Assembly (NCBI GenBank): GCA_951217055.1
Contig: OX578276.1
Span: forward strand, 29,101,505-29,165,504
Length of the DNA: 64,000 nt
Direction of reading: 5' to 3'
Source: Gerris lacustris
Taxonomy: Eukaryota > Arthropoda > Insecta > Hemiptera > Gerridae
The position numbers were made by a program, and so were the translations under genes. The notes below the pieces were generated by a model that had not been told where the DNA came from, did no database searches, and saw only the letters and a list, made by a program, of their open reading frames with translations. Each line of letters begins with the position of its first letter. The stretch's first letter is position 1. Shown here one piece after another: positions 1 through 11,939 of the stretch.

Positions 1-390
1 GTTGCGGGAAGGAACTGGTTCACTCGCTACTAAATTCAAACTGGAATGTGGATCTCTGAAGAAAGTGTCTGGTTTCCATGTCATGCCTTCCGATAAAGGT
101 CAAACAGTCTAACACTTATTAATCAACTAGCCTATATTTCACATGAAACATATCAAATAAATATGCCTATATATAAATACATCAACAGTAAAATCAACAA
201 TAGTAAGATAACACACCTACGTCATTTTTTAAAAAATCAAGTTAGGTTTAAGTCTATAAGTTGTAAGATTGGGTAATTGTATAGGTACCACCTAAGACTT
301 AATAACTACATAATTTTCCCAATTACTTAATCACGTAATCCAGGTTTATTTTGTTTCGTCCATTTGTTTACACCCGGACAATAATCCAGG
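1..390. other. AT-rich edge segment, no recognised gene
   Basis: No recognisable gene. A short plus-strand open frame runs from the window edge to a stop near position 112; it could be the last piece of a coding or element-derived sequence lying outside the window. I cannot identify it. Confidence 0.4.
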
Positions 391-460
391 TCAAATGTTC
401 CATAATAATTAAATGTGACCACTAAAAAGTGGTCACATTTAATTATTATGGAACATTTGA
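391..460. repeat. Perfect inverted repeat, 33 bp arms, 4 nt loop
   Basis: Positions 391-423 are the exact reverse complement of 428-460, with AAAA between them. The perfect match and tiny loop look like a snap-back (template-switch) duplication rather than a transposon, because no target duplication is seen. It would extrude as a cruciform or form a long RNA hairpin. Confidence 0.95.
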
Positions 461-844
461 TATTTTTTATTCTTTTTTTTTTTATAAAAATAAACAAATG
501 ACCAGAGAAAGTATTGTGGTGGCGTGATATTTCGATTTTTACGGATTTAAACATTTTTAGGTCTCCAGAGTCGAAAATAGTAGTTTTTAAATAAAGACAG
601 CAGGTTTTCATCTGTTCTGATGCGAATTAGAAGGCCTGCGCCCCAAAAACTCAGAAAAAATTATTTGAACAATTCTCCAAAACGATTCTGACGATTTTTG
701 ATAAGCAGAAAATTAATCAACTTTGAAGCATATTTAAGTACGAATCTAATCGTATGTGGTTTTCTTAGAAAAAATTCTAGTTTTCGCAGATATCATGGGA
801 AATAAGTATAAGTATATCTGATATAACTGAATATTAAAAAGTCC
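461..844. other. AT-rich non-coding stretch with dispersed-repeat fragment
   Basis: No gene. Around 660-700 there is a fragment with a 'cgattctgacgattttgat' motif that recurs, diverged, near 36060, 36670, 37870 and 53260, so it belongs to a dispersed repeat. Confidence 0.4.
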
Positions 845-1135
845 GGTCATGCACCATGACTTAATGAGCTAATTTTCAAAGAAATCTGCGTATTATTGGC
901 TTATGATAATATAGGAAAATTTTGGTTTAAAATTTGCATGGGTGAAAAAAAAAAAAAAAAAAAAATGGTACACAACACAGGGGTAAGGGGTACAAAAGTC
1001 AAAATAGTATTTACCCTTCAAGATGCATGTCGTTGGAAAGTTCTTTAAGAGTACAGTAATTGTTGTTATGTACACTTTTATCATATTTACATATAAGAGG
1101 GGGGTAAAATGGAAAAAAACATGTTTGTATGCTAT
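845..1135 (+). repeat. Dispersed repeat family A, copy 1
   Basis: This ~290 bp block is closely similar to 49505-49790 along its whole length and to 37350-37490 over its second half. Shared landmarks include 'aaggggtacaaaagtcaaaa', 'cttcaagatgcatgtc' and 'aagagggggtaaaatgg'. A poly-A run at about 944-964 interrupts this copy. No coding potential. Confidence 0.8.
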
Positions 1136-2404
1136 TGTAAAATAGCGTGCCTAAATTGTAAAAATTTGACCCCTAAATGAACTCCAAAAATTCTAGCCAA
1201 CGAACTCATCCTTTCTTTTGATATTATTGACATTTTGAAATTTGTTTGAAATTTTTAAGTGCATCCTAAGGGGAGATATCGTCCGGAGTGACACACACAT
1301 AATACATAAAGAAAGTGTTAAATTTTAGGAATTGATTCAGAATGGTCTAAAACGGATTCCCGTGGAAAATGTTTTCAAAAATCGCATTACAAAAATTTTG
1401 AAGCCATTGCAATAGCTTAATTTTTTTTCGAAAATTCGCTAAAACGATTTGTAAACAATCGCTTGCCAAACATTTTTAAATTTGTTTAATAATAAATTTA
1501 TTAAATTAGATATTATTGGATTTAAATTCAGTATCATTAGGTATAAATGAGATAGTATTGTTCGTATTTATCGTATTAAGTTGTTACTACTAATACTTTC
1601 CATTTTTTAATGATGTCTGATAATAAAATCTGATACAATTCTGGGTGTACTTTGATTTGGGGGTTTCCTTTGAATTTCTTAAATATTTATTTCTTGTCTT
1701 CTTTTTATCTAGATTCTAGATGATCACTGTTTCGGTGATATATGAATTAGTTTGAATTTATTTTGAGGTAATTTTAGCTTTAACTAGATATTGAATGGAA
1801 ATCATCCGATTTCAAACGGTTTTTCACTTGGTAGCCATTTCCATCTGTTGCATTGTGCTTGTTGGATGAGTAGTCTGGTGGATGGAAAATGAGGGATGAA
1901 GGCTAGTTATGGAGTAGATAGTAGATATGTTGGCGTCAGTAGCCCGGAATCTAATCTCAGCAAGGTAATTCTATTTGCTTTCATCCTTGGTTCTCTTTGC
2001 AGTGTCAGTGAAGGCTCCATTGTTAGGATCGTGACAGGCTATTCAGTGGGTGGGATCATTGGCCTCTCAGCTCTAGGACTTGAGACGGACATGAAGACGG
2101 ATTACCTGTCCCAATCCTAGAGATGGCACAAAATAAACAGCCTTACCCATCTTCATGTTTCACTACCGAGTTAGTCACATACTCCTAGTATACTGCTTCA
2201 CTTGACTTTCATATTCATGCATTATAAAAATTGTAAAAATCATCATCAAATATATCTCATAGTACGAGTTATTGAAATTGGAGCATTAGTAAAGAGAGCA
2301 TAGTTATTACACAGTATGCCAATGCAGTGATATTGTGGTACACAGCTTCCACGAGTCCTATCACACAAAGAAGGGAGGAGCTTAAGAAAAAGACAAAAAT
2401 TTTG
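1136..2404. other. Intergenic stretch, no supported gene
   Basis: No gene recognised. A 74-codon plus-strand open frame at 1896-2120 lies in a patch slightly richer in G+C than its surroundings. It has no motif, no repeat support and no visible splice context, so I do not call it a gene. Confidence 0.4.
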
Positions 2405-2660
2405 CTTTTGAGCTTACCAAATGTAACGGAAGCATTGTGATTATTCTAAAAATAAGAAATTTTTTTCTCCGTATTCAAAAAGTCCGGAACAGAAATTCGT
2501 TTTAGAGATCAGAGAACATTTTGTCGTTTCTCGGGTTAAACATTTTTTCGGTCTGTTGGTCAGTTGATCAACATATTTGTGAACCAACATATCTTAAAAA
2601 CTATTCGTTAGATTTTTAGGGTTTTGTAGATTCTTCTCAAAACCCTTATGCCGAGGGTGA
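2405..2660 (+). repeat. Dispersed repeat family B, diverged fragment
   Basis: Begins with a 'gagcttaccaaatgtaacgg' type start and continues through 'gaaccaacatatcttaaaaa'. The same order of landmarks is seen, better preserved, at 33395-33985. Family B is the commonest dispersed repeat in the window, with about eleven copies on both strands, and has no coding potential. Confidence 0.7.
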
Positions 2661-2819
2661 TGTGTCCGTCTGTCCGTCGCTCTTTGGTTCAAGGGCCCGG
2701 ACCGTTTAAGCTAAAGAGCTGAAATTTGAAACACTGGTGCAACTTTTTGACCCAACCACAGGAAAAATATACAGAAGTTCAAAATTAAAAATGCGCATGC
2801 GCAATTCGTAAAAATGTTG

Positions 2820-3365
2820 TAAACTCAAAAATTTATATTTTTTTTAATTTTTGAGTGGGGTATCACATGAAAGCTGCTGAAGAGTAGGACGCAAATATAT
2901 ATATGCTTTTTTAAATGTTGCATTCCTTATTGGGTAAAAAAATCAAAATATACCGAAAAAAAATTCCCCCCCCCCACCACTATATAACGGCTGGTCCTAA
3001 AATTTCGAAATAATTCATGCTAATGCCTTATTGTGGGGCGATGAAAATTCCGGGGGCGATGAAAATTCCGGGAGTTCATCCCAAATTTTAAAAAATTGCC
3101 AATTTTGGGCGCGAAAATTTGAAGTGTGCCAAAAATTTTATTTTTTTAAATTTTGAGTTGGGTATCAAATTAAAGCTGCTGAAGAGTAGGATTCAAATAT
3201 ATATTTGTTTTTTTTAAATATTTCATTCTTTATTGGTTTTATAAGTCAAAATATACCCCCAAAAATATCCCCCCCCCCAACCACTATATAACGGGTGGTC
3301 CTAAAATTTCGAAATAATTCATGGTTATACCTTATGGTGGAGCGATGGAAATGTTCTGAAAAAAA
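2820..3365 (+). repeat. Two tandem ~302 bp repeat units (family H)
   Basis: The landmark 'aagctgctgaagagtagga' occurs at 2871 and 3173, an offset of 302 bp. Each unit continues to a C-rich run and then 'cactatataacgg'. A related copy lies in reverse orientation around 54880-55070. Each unit has a poly-C tract next to an A-rich stretch. No coding potential. Confidence 0.8.
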
Positions 3366-4595
3366 AAATTATCTAGTCGTTATTAGCGTTGAAAAACATT
3401 GTGACCCCCTGGAGGATCGAACCCGGGACCCTTGAGATCGAAGCAAAAAATCATAATAACATAACGGGCATGCTTCATCATCTACAAAACCCTAAAAAGT
3501 ACTTGGACGCAAGTACTTCCCTGTGATTTTTAATACATTTTAATGGTTTGTCTAAAATAACCTAAAGATCGTCCCGTATTATTTTCTGCGCAAATTTATT
3601 ATTGCTAAATTAATACATTTTTATATAATAAAGAATATAATTTAACTCTTTATACATTATTCATGTAAAATAGACAAATCAATTATGATGTAAAAAGTGG
3701 GAGGGGGATTAAATAAATTAGACAATAATGGATCGTAAAAAGTTCACGGTATACGTTGCGAGGAAGCTACATGCCACACTAATTGGTAAACTTTTTTTCC
3801 CCCTTTTCTTTAAATGTAATTTTTTTAATGAATAGAAATGCGCTAAAATATGGAGGAATTATTAATCTTATAGAAAGGTATAATTAGTGATCAGATTAAC
3901 GAAATAGTTTTGAAATTATTCAGCGTTAACGTTTCAAAGTTAAAAAGTCGATATTTTCAAAATGGCAGCAGATACCAAAAGGTCTTATAAAGAGGTATTA
4001 TTGGTGCAAATTTCATCGCAATCAGAAGATTTTTTGATCTTCTTTACGAATTTTTCTTACTCAGCGTAATGGGTTTAATGGCATCAAAGATTTAAGATTA
4101 TCCGGGAGCACAACTACACGTAAGGACAAGGACTGATTTGTTTACGTGAAAGTTTCAACTCTCTTGCTTAAATACTATGAGAGTTATGTGCACCATAGAC
4201 AGGCACACATACACTGCCACTAAAAACCAATTAATTGCTTAAAAACACCCAATGGATAATTCAGTTTAAAACTCAGTTTTCGGTGAAAACAATACTATTT
4301 AATTAAAGGCAAAGGAAAATTAAAAGTTAGTGCACATGCCCGAGAGGATATAATATTTGAAACAAATATTGAACGAATGATTACATGAGTATAAAGTATA
4401 ATTATGACCCACTTGAAAAAGTGTGGTTGTTTGGCATTTGGACCTATTTCGATTCCCAGTGTGGTCACACTTATTTTTAAGCAACATTAAATTTATGCTG
4501 TAATTAATATGGGACGATCTGTGGGCTTCTTTTGACAAACTATCCAAATTTTTCAAGGTATTGATGTTATATATATATGTACCTATATGTATATG
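3366..4595. other. Intergenic, with a family B end fragment and a B-box-like motif
   Basis: No gene. At 3415-3430 the minus strand reads 'gggttcgatcc', a pol III B-box match, without a convincing A box. At 3745-3790 is the terminal landmark of family B ('gcgaggaagctacatgccac'). The rest is AT-rich. Confidence 0.4.
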
Positions 4596-5616
<1,021 letters not shown>

Positions 5617-5629
5617 ATATATAGGTTTG

Positions 5630-5850
5630 TGCCTATGCGGAAGAGAAAGAAATGGGTGGAAAAAGTTTAAATTAACATAGAACCAACAATAGGCTACTTA
5701 TGCCTTATGACCAACAATACAAATTTCTTCAAATTCAGACGAGTTGTTTTTAAGTTATGGTTATGGTGGTTAGCAAAGATGTTAAGCGACAGACTGACAG
5801 ATAGACACGAGAAGTATGTTCCCTGATATCTGAAACTGAGTTCAGACTAG
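5630..5850 (-). repeat. Dispersed repeat family B fragment, minus strand
   Basis: Contains in reverse the family B landmarks 'gcgcctatttgtttctctt', the question-mark-like 'ctgtctgtc' run and the 'cagacatcagggaac' start region, all diverged. Confidence 0.6.
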
Positions 5851-7044
5851 GAATTTCTATTTAAGAATTTTTCAAGTTGGAAACATGAAAAAAATATCGT
5901 TCTTCTGGATGATGATTCAATGCTTTCATTTTGGTAACTTCAGAAGCAAAAGACAAATAAATTGGAAGTAAAACAAATAAATATGTGTCATTTGAAGAAC
6001 AAGGATTAGCAGGGATAGATAAGTAAACAATAAAAATAAACATCATGAATTTTCCGATTTATAAATAATATATTTCCTTCTTCAAGGTATTAACAATAAT
6101 AATAACAGTTACAAAAATAAGTTTACATAAATAAACAAGTCTTTAAATTTTAAATTCACATTTTTTTTAACTCAATTTGAACTTGAATCTGCCTCCTTGT
6201 CAGGCCAAGTTATATTTATCATAATTTAATAAAAATGTATAGATATATAATACCTAAAAGTTTTATTAACACTGACTACAATTGTTCTGTTAATTGTTGC
6301 ACTGGATACAATAAAATATACATCTATATAATATATACTATACATATAAATAGTTTTCTTTTTCCCTTATTTGGAAATTCGCTTCTTTTTTTTTGGCTAT
6401 CATTAATGGGGGAAATTTAGTATAAATATATTTAGTTGTGTGCTAAACTACAAAATTTAACACTCCAATACAATATTTAAACTAAATAGTATATATGCAA
6501 TATAAAATACAAAATAATCATTAATTTACATATCTTTGTAAACAACAAAACAAAGTAAAGTTTTAGTAAGTAAAATTTTGATTTTAGAGGTTGGCAAAAT
6601 CCTTTTTTTCTAATCAGCTGATTTTGTTAACGGAATTGTACATTAGCGTGATCTTTGAGTACTTAATACTATTAAAACACACGTTCAACCCAGTAAATAG
6701 ATTGAAATAAGTAATAATGTTTATTTTTTTAGTTGTTCTTTGAAATATTTAGTTTCATGTGAAGAAGCATTTCAATTAGAGTTTAAGAGCAAGGATATAC
6801 TAATTCTATTGATATAAAATCTATAATATATGGCCGTATTCATAATCAAAGGTTTACATTCCATTTATTTTTGTTTTCCTTTTATAATGGATATATAATT
6901 ATAAAAAAAATGGAAAAAGTTAAGGCAAAACTGTTTCTGAACTAGAAAAATGAGTTAAAATTCTACTAAAAAATTAATCTATGTTTAGTTCTAAACACCA
7001 TTTACCCACTATTTTTTGTAGTAGCCACTACTATTAAAATAAGT
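5851..7044. other. AT-rich intergenic region 3' of the NB-ARC/TPR gene
   Basis: No gene or recognised repeat. Very AT-rich with several minus-strand AATAAA-type hexamers that could serve as poly(A) signals. Nothing indicates a second coding sequence. Confidence 0.4.
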
Positions 7045-7359
7045 TCTACCATACCATAATGATTAATTTTAATATTCAAAGACATTCTCATAATCATTTA
7101 AGGTTTCGTCTAAAGCACTATGAGCAATACCTTGATTGCCTAATGTCATTGCTACTTCAAAACTATTTCTAACAAAATAATTTTCTTGCATTTACAAGAA
7201 TAGTTTCAATAATTATCAGTATTTTATTTACGATCGCCTAGCTAGAACACTGTAGGCATTACCGTGGTAAACTAATGTCAATACTACTCGATAATTATTT
7301 CTAGTATAATTATTTTCTCGAATTTCCAAAGCTTGTTTTAATAATTTGTTTTCCATTAC
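7045..7359 (-). pseudogene. Decayed TPR repeats beyond the stop of the NB-ARC/TPR gene
   Basis: Downstream of the stop at 7360 the minus strand still encodes recognisable TPR pieces in shifted frames: ENKLLKQALEIREN (about 7300-7345), then NNYRVVLTL...NAYSVL, a stop, and QENYFVRNSFEVAMTLGNQG followed by AHSALDET (about 7090-7190). These match the 42-residue consensus of the gene. At the gene's end, another frame just before the stop reads KNHFEVG, so a frameshift plus a short deletion appears to have cut off at least two further repeats. The ancestral protein was longer. A minus-strand AATAAA at 7223-7228 lies inside this decayed tail and might now end the transcript. Confidence 0.8.
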
Positions 7360-10300
7360 CTACTTCAAAATGATTCTTCTACTATAATGACTCTTTTCTA
7401 TTTCCAAAGCATGTTCTACCAATTCTTTTCGTTTTTGTAGGTTGCCTAGAGCTCCATAAGCATCACCTAGAATACCTAATGTCTCTGCTACTTTAAAATG
7501 ATGTTTACCATAATGATTTTCCTTAATTTTCAAAGCACGTTCTAATAATTCTATTTGTTTTTTTGGATCACCTAGAACACCATAAGCCTGACCTAGACTA
7601 CTTATTGTCATTGCTACTTTAATATGATTTCTGCCATAATGATTTTCTTTCATTTCCAATGCTCGTTCTAAAAATACTTTCTGCTTTTGTAGATCACCTT
7701 GATCACCATAAGCTTTACCCAGTTTAGCTAATGTCACTCCTACTTCAAAATGATCTTTACCATAATGTTTTTCTTTTATTTCCAAAGCCTTTTCTAACAT
7801 TTTTTTTTGTTTTTCTGGATCACCTAGAGCACCATAAGCATCAGCTAGACTACTCAATGTCACTGCTACTTTAAAATGATTTTTACCATAGTGATTTTCT
7901 TTAATTTTCAATGCTTTTTGTAACAATTCTATTTGTTTTAGTGAATCACCTAAAGCACCATAAGCATTACTTAGATTAACTAATGTAACTGCTACTTCAA
8001 AATGATTTTTACCATAATGATTTTCTTTAATATACAAAGCTTTTTCTAAAAATTCTGTGTGTTTTTCTGTATCACCTAGAGCACTATAAGCATCACCTAG
8101 ACTACTTAATGCCACTGCTACTTTAATGTGATTTTTACCATAATGATTTTCTTTAATGTCCAATGCTTTTTGTAACAATTCTATTTGTTTTAGTGAATCA
8201 CCTAGAGCACCATAAGCTTTACCAAGGTTAACTAATGTCGCTGCTACTTCAGTATTATCTTTACCATAATGTTTTTCTCTAATTTCCAAAGCTCGTTGTA
8301 ATAATTCTTTTTGTTTTTTTAGATTTCCTAGAATACCATGAGCTCTTCCTAGTTTGTCTAATGTCAATACTATTTCAAAATGATGTTTACCATAATAATT
8401 TTCTTTGATTTCTAAAGCTCGTTCTAGCAATTCTTTTTGTATTTTTGGATTACCTAAAACGCCATAAACCTTACCCAGTTTTGCTAATGTTACTGCTACT
8501 TCAAAATGATTTCTACCAAAATGATTTTCTTGAATTTCCAATGCGTGTTCTAATAATTCTTTTTGTTTTTGTGGATCTCCTAGAGCACCATAAGCACCAC
8601 CTAGACTACTTAGTGTCACTGCTACTTTAAAATTATTTTTACCATAATGATTTTCTTGAATTTTTAAAGCCTGTTCTAACAATTCTTTTTGTTTTTTTGG
8701 AATACCTAGAGAATTATAAACCTTGCCTAGTTTAGCTAATGTTACTGCTACTTGAAAATGATTTTTACCATAATGATTTTCTCTAATTTCCAAAGCTTGT
8801 TCTAATAATTCCTTTTGTTTTTGTGGATTACCTAGAGCACCATAAGCATTACCTAAATTTACTAATGTCACTGCATTGTCAAAATTATTTCTACCATAAT
8901 AATTTTCTTTAATTTTCAAGGCTTCTTGTAACAATTCTTTTTGTTTTTGAGGATTACCTAGAGTACCATATGTATTACCTAGACAACTTAATGTCACTGC
9001 TACTTCAACATGATTTCTACCATAATGATTTTCTTTAATTTCTAAAACCCTTTCTAATAATTCTTTTTTTGTTTTTGGATCTCCGAGATCACCGTATGCC
9101 TTACCTAGTTTGGCTAATGTTACTGCTACTTCAATATGATTTTTCCCATGATGATTTTCTTCAATTTCTAAAGCTTTCTCTAGTAATTCTTTTTGTTGTT
9201 GTGGATTACCTAGAGCACAATTAGCTTCACCTAGACTACGTAATGTCACTGCTACTTTAAAATTATTTCTACCATAATGCTTTTCCTGAATTTCTAAAGC
9301 TCTTTCTAATAACTCTTTGTGTTTTTTTGGATTACCTAGAGTACCATAAGCAAAACCTAGAGTAAGTAATGGTAAGGTTATAATAATGTGGTCATTGCCA
9401 TATTGTTTTTGTAAAATAGCTAAAGCTCGTTCTTGTATTTTCTTTTGTCTAGTAAAATTGCCTAACTCATAATATCCTTTGGTTAAGATTGGTAACAGTT
9501 CTAAAAAGTAGGAATCTACTGTTGGTTTATTTGTAGGATGTGTTTCTAACCAACTATCTAGGTGAGATAGAAACGACTGTGAATGAGAAAGTAGCTGGCG
9601 TGTCGAGGCATGATTTTTTAAGTTGTTTGTTTTTATAAACATTTCTTTTAATAAGGTGATAACGTTTTTAAATGTATTAATTTCTTGATCGTGATCTTTT
9701 AGAATTATTCTGGTTACCTGCTGCACCAATCTATGGACATTTAGTTGTGTAATCACTAGCCCTGATTTAATCAGTGAATACTGTTTGAGGAGTTCTATGG
9801 CTGACCCTAGTGTTTCTTCATTATATTGTATTAGATCTAATTTAAAAAAAATTTCCACCGGGATATTGTCAGGAGCTAAAAGAGAAATAATATCTAATAT
9901 ATGACCGGCTTGCTCACCGAATTCCTTATTTTCCTTTATCCTATCTATTGTGATTTTCATTATTGTATAGGTTGTTTTTGTGTATGAATCTCGAGTATCT
10001 TTTGGAAAATTAAAATCGAGTAGGTTTTTTGTTTCTGTTTTATACCTGCTAATGTAATTTATAATTTTAAAGTCAGATCCGATATTTTTTAACGCCCTAC
10101 TCTTTTGCTTGACGTAAGCTATTGCTTGTTGTAACGCTAGGGGGAAATACTGCAATATTTCTGCTAAATGTCGAATATCAGCATCTTGTGATTCGTCTTC
10201 AATTTTCAATTCAATTTTGATAAAATCCAAAGCCTCTTGTTCTTCAAACGTCTTTAACACTAATTGTGGAATACGTCCCCAACTTTGGTTTCTAGATGTT

Positions 10301-11736
10301 ATCAAGACTTTGGGAGTGTTTGTCCCTCGTGGTAAAAATGATGTTGGTAAATAATCAGAAATGCCGGCAGTGTTGTCTTCGGTTCTAAAAGCGTTTGCGT
10401 TATCGAAGATAAAAAGACATCTCCTCCTGGCGAAGAAGTTGTACGTCTCCCTTAAAACGGATTTTATATCTAAATCTTTAACTGCAACTCCCAGGACTAC
10501 TCTGGCCAGTTCAATAAAAGACGCTTTCAAAGTTTCGTGAGTTTCAGCTTCAATCCAAAGAATGTTGTGATCGTAGTGTTGACCGTATATTGATACGTAT
10601 TTTCTTACTAGTTCTGTTTTGCCAATTCCTCCTAAGCCGCTAATTGAGGTCTGTTGGCATATCACAGCGGGTCCACCTTGATTTATTAAATTGTGAAGTG
10701 TTTTTAACTCTTCGTCCCTCCCGAAGAACGATTCTACAGGACTTTGGACGTTGAAGAGAAAATCTCCGTGTAATTCTACTCTTAACTTTTCGAATAACTT
10801 AGATCCGTCGTCTTGAGTAAGGAAATACCCTCGTCTGTCTTTGAGCCAATCGAGCATTACTTCCTGGAATCGAGCGTATACGTAATTAGAATTGAAGGTG
10901 TTGAATTCTTGGCTCAACTCGTTCTTCATGATCTGGGTCAGATCAGTTTCGTTAGGTTGCCCTACTGCTAACACTAGACTATCGAAGAATGCTTTAATTT
11001 CCTCTTCTACATTACCGCTTGTTATGTTTTCAAATTCACTTAACCACTGCCTAATCTGATTCAATTTCTTGCCTTGAAGTCTTCCTGTGCTCTTCTTCAA
11101 TTCTTTCATCTCTTCCTTAAGAGCCTCTTCAAAAGTGTGTTTCAGTACCGAAATCATATCGTTGTTGTCATAACAAAACCTGTATTTGGTACCGCCATCT
11201 CCGAAAAAATCGTCATTACCTTCCACTGCAACTACAAACATTTCATTTATTTGATTGGACGCTGAAGAATGGACACCGAGTCTTTTAACCTCATCACCAG
11301 CTGTACTAGGATCCAAATCCAAATCTATATTGGTACATAGAATGAAGTCTCTAAGAATGCTGCCTGCAAAGTCAGAATTATGTTTAATCTTCAGGTAAGA
11401 TATAAAATACTTTGGCAAATAATATTCGGCTTTACCACGCTTGTTGATCAAGTCATCAATTTTAATTTGTTTCGTTTCGTCTTGCTTGTGCTTAGCCTGA
11501 ACGAATATGTGTACATTCTCATCATTTTCCATAAACCTGAAGACCACGTCGTCGAACTTGTCGGCCGCTGCTAAATTAAAGTTATAGCCTTTATGGATAG
11601 CCCTGAACAAAAAGAGCATCAGAAGCTTTAATTGATAAGTTGCACCGTGAAGACAACTCAACCCTGAGCCGATGTACACTTTGGACGTCTCTTCGTCTTT
11701 CTCTTCAGTATTCAAGAAGTCACTCAGTGGATCCAT
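7360..11736 (-). CDS. Putative nuclease-NB-ARC-TPR STAND protein, single exon
   Basis: Putative STAND-type immune or signalling ATPase. The frame is open to 11763, but the first ATG is at 11734-11736 in good context (AAGATGG), with an in-frame stop at 11776-11778, so I start there (1458 codons); residue numbers below count from the TTG at 11763. N-terminal domain (about 30-170): GATYQ (40-44), FDD (70-72) and VQAK (88-91) fit a PD-(D/E)xK nuclease fold of the DUF4297/Cap4 kind. NB-ARC (about 345-690): Walker A GLGGIGKT (376-383), Walker B LFIFD (450-454), ITSRN (488-492), FPLAL (540-544), and VHRLVQ (676-681) at the MHD position. From about 755, 16-17 TPRs of 42 residues, kinesin-light-chain type. 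STAND proteins hold the effector inactive until the repeats bind a trigger; that role is inferred. No intron is needed. The C-terminus is probably truncated. A CTGCAG just upstream could be a splice acceptor for a non-coding exon. Confidence 0.9.
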   Translation of the reverse strand: MDPLSDFLNTEEKDEETSKVYIGSGLSCLHGATYQLKLLMLFLFRAIHKGYNFNLAAADKFDDVVFRFMENDENVHIFVQAKHKQDETKQIKIDDLINKRGKAEYYLPKYFISYLKIKHNSDFAGSILRDFILCTNIDLDLDPSTAGDEVKRLGVHSSASNQINEMFVVAVEGNDDFFGDGGTKYRFCYDNNDMISVLKHTFEEALKEEMKELKKSTGRLQGKKLNQIRQWLSEFENITSGNVEEEIKAFFDSLVLAVGQPNETDLTQIMKNELSQEFNTFNSNYVYARFQEVMLDWLKDRRGYFLTQDDGSKLFEKLRVELHGDFLFNVQSPVESFFGRDEELKTLHNLINQGGPAVICQQTSISGLGGIGKTELVRKYVSIYGQHYDHNILWIEAETHETLKASFIELARVVLGVAVKDLDIKSVLRETYNFFARRRCLFIFDNANAFRTEDNTAGISDYLPTSFLPRGTNTPKVLITSRNQSWGRIPQLVLKTFEEQEALDFIKIELKIEDESQDADIRHLAEILQYFPLALQQAIAYVKQKSRALKNIGSDFKIINYISRYKTETKNLLDFNFPKDTRDSYTKTTYTIMKITIDRIKENKEFGEQAGHILDIISLLAPDNIPVEIFFKLDLIQYNEETLGSAIELLKQYSLIKSGLVITQLNVHRLVQQVTRIILKDHDQEINTFKNVITLLKEMFIKTNNLKNHASTRQLLSHSQSFLSHLDSWLETHPTNKPTVDSYFLELLPILTKGYYELGNFTRQKKIQERALAILQKQYGNDHIIITLPLLTLGFAYGTLGNPKKHKELLERALEIQEKHYGRNNFKVAVTLRSLGEANCALGNPQQQKELLEKALEIEENHHGKNHIEVAVTLAKLGKAYGDLGDPKTKKELLERVLEIKENHYGRNHVEVAVTLSCLGNTYGTLGNPQKQKELLQEALKIKENYYGRNNFDNAVTLVNLGNAYGALGNPQKQKELLEQALEIRENHYGKNHFQVAVTLAKLGKVYNSLGIPKKQKELLEQALKIQENHYGKNNFKVAVTLSSLGGAYGALGDPQKQKELLEHALEIQENHFGRNHFEVAVTLAKLGKVYGVLGNPKIQKELLERALEIKENYYGKHHFEIVLTLDKLGRAHGILGNLKKQKELLQRALEIREKHYGKDNTEVAATLVNLGKAYGALGDSLKQIELLQKALDIKENHYGKNHIKVAVALSSLGDAYSALGDTEKHTEFLEKALYIKENHYGKNHFEVAVTLVNLSNAYGALGDSLKQIELLQKALKIKENHYGKNHFKVAVTLSSLADAYGALGDPEKQKKMLEKALEIKEKHYGKDHFEVGVTLAKLGKAYGDQGDLQKQKVFLERALEMKENHYGRNHIKVAMTISSLGQAYGVLGDPKKQIELLERALKIKENHYGKHHFKVAETLGILGDAYGALGNLQKRKELVEHALEIEKSHYSRRIILK

Positions 11737-11935
11737 CTTCTTTGAAGTTCCTCTAACTTCCAACTGTACCTGCAGCTAGTCTTAAAACAAAGTCGGGTGA
11801 TTATTAAATTTGTAAATTAAAGTATAAAAGAATTGAAATAACAATATCACACACAAATTGTAATAATATGTTGGTTTTTTTAAGAGTTCAAAGTAAGACA
11901 TTATCCAAGTATTCAGGTGGCATAAAAGAGGTTAG
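11737..11935. other. 5' flank of the NB-ARC/TPR gene
   Basis: Holds the in-frame stop (11776-11778) and a CTGCAG at 11770-11775 that could act as a 3' splice site on the minus strand. No clear TATA box or initiator is visible. Confidence 0.35.
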
Positions 11936-11939
11936 AGTT

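Noticed and set aside
1896..2120. 74-codon open frame as a small gene
   Set aside because: Hydrophobic stretch only, no recognisable motif, no splice or promoter support.
11737..11763. Starting the NB-ARC/TPR gene at the TTG at 11761-11763
   Set aside because: In a eukaryote a TTG start is unlikely. The ATG at 11736 has good context and an in-frame stop lies just upstream.
7360..11763. Bacterial or symbiont contig
   Set aside because: The NB-ARC/TPR plan also occurs in bacteria, but the flanks hold eukaryotic SINEs, Penelope, Transib and long TA arrays and no operons.
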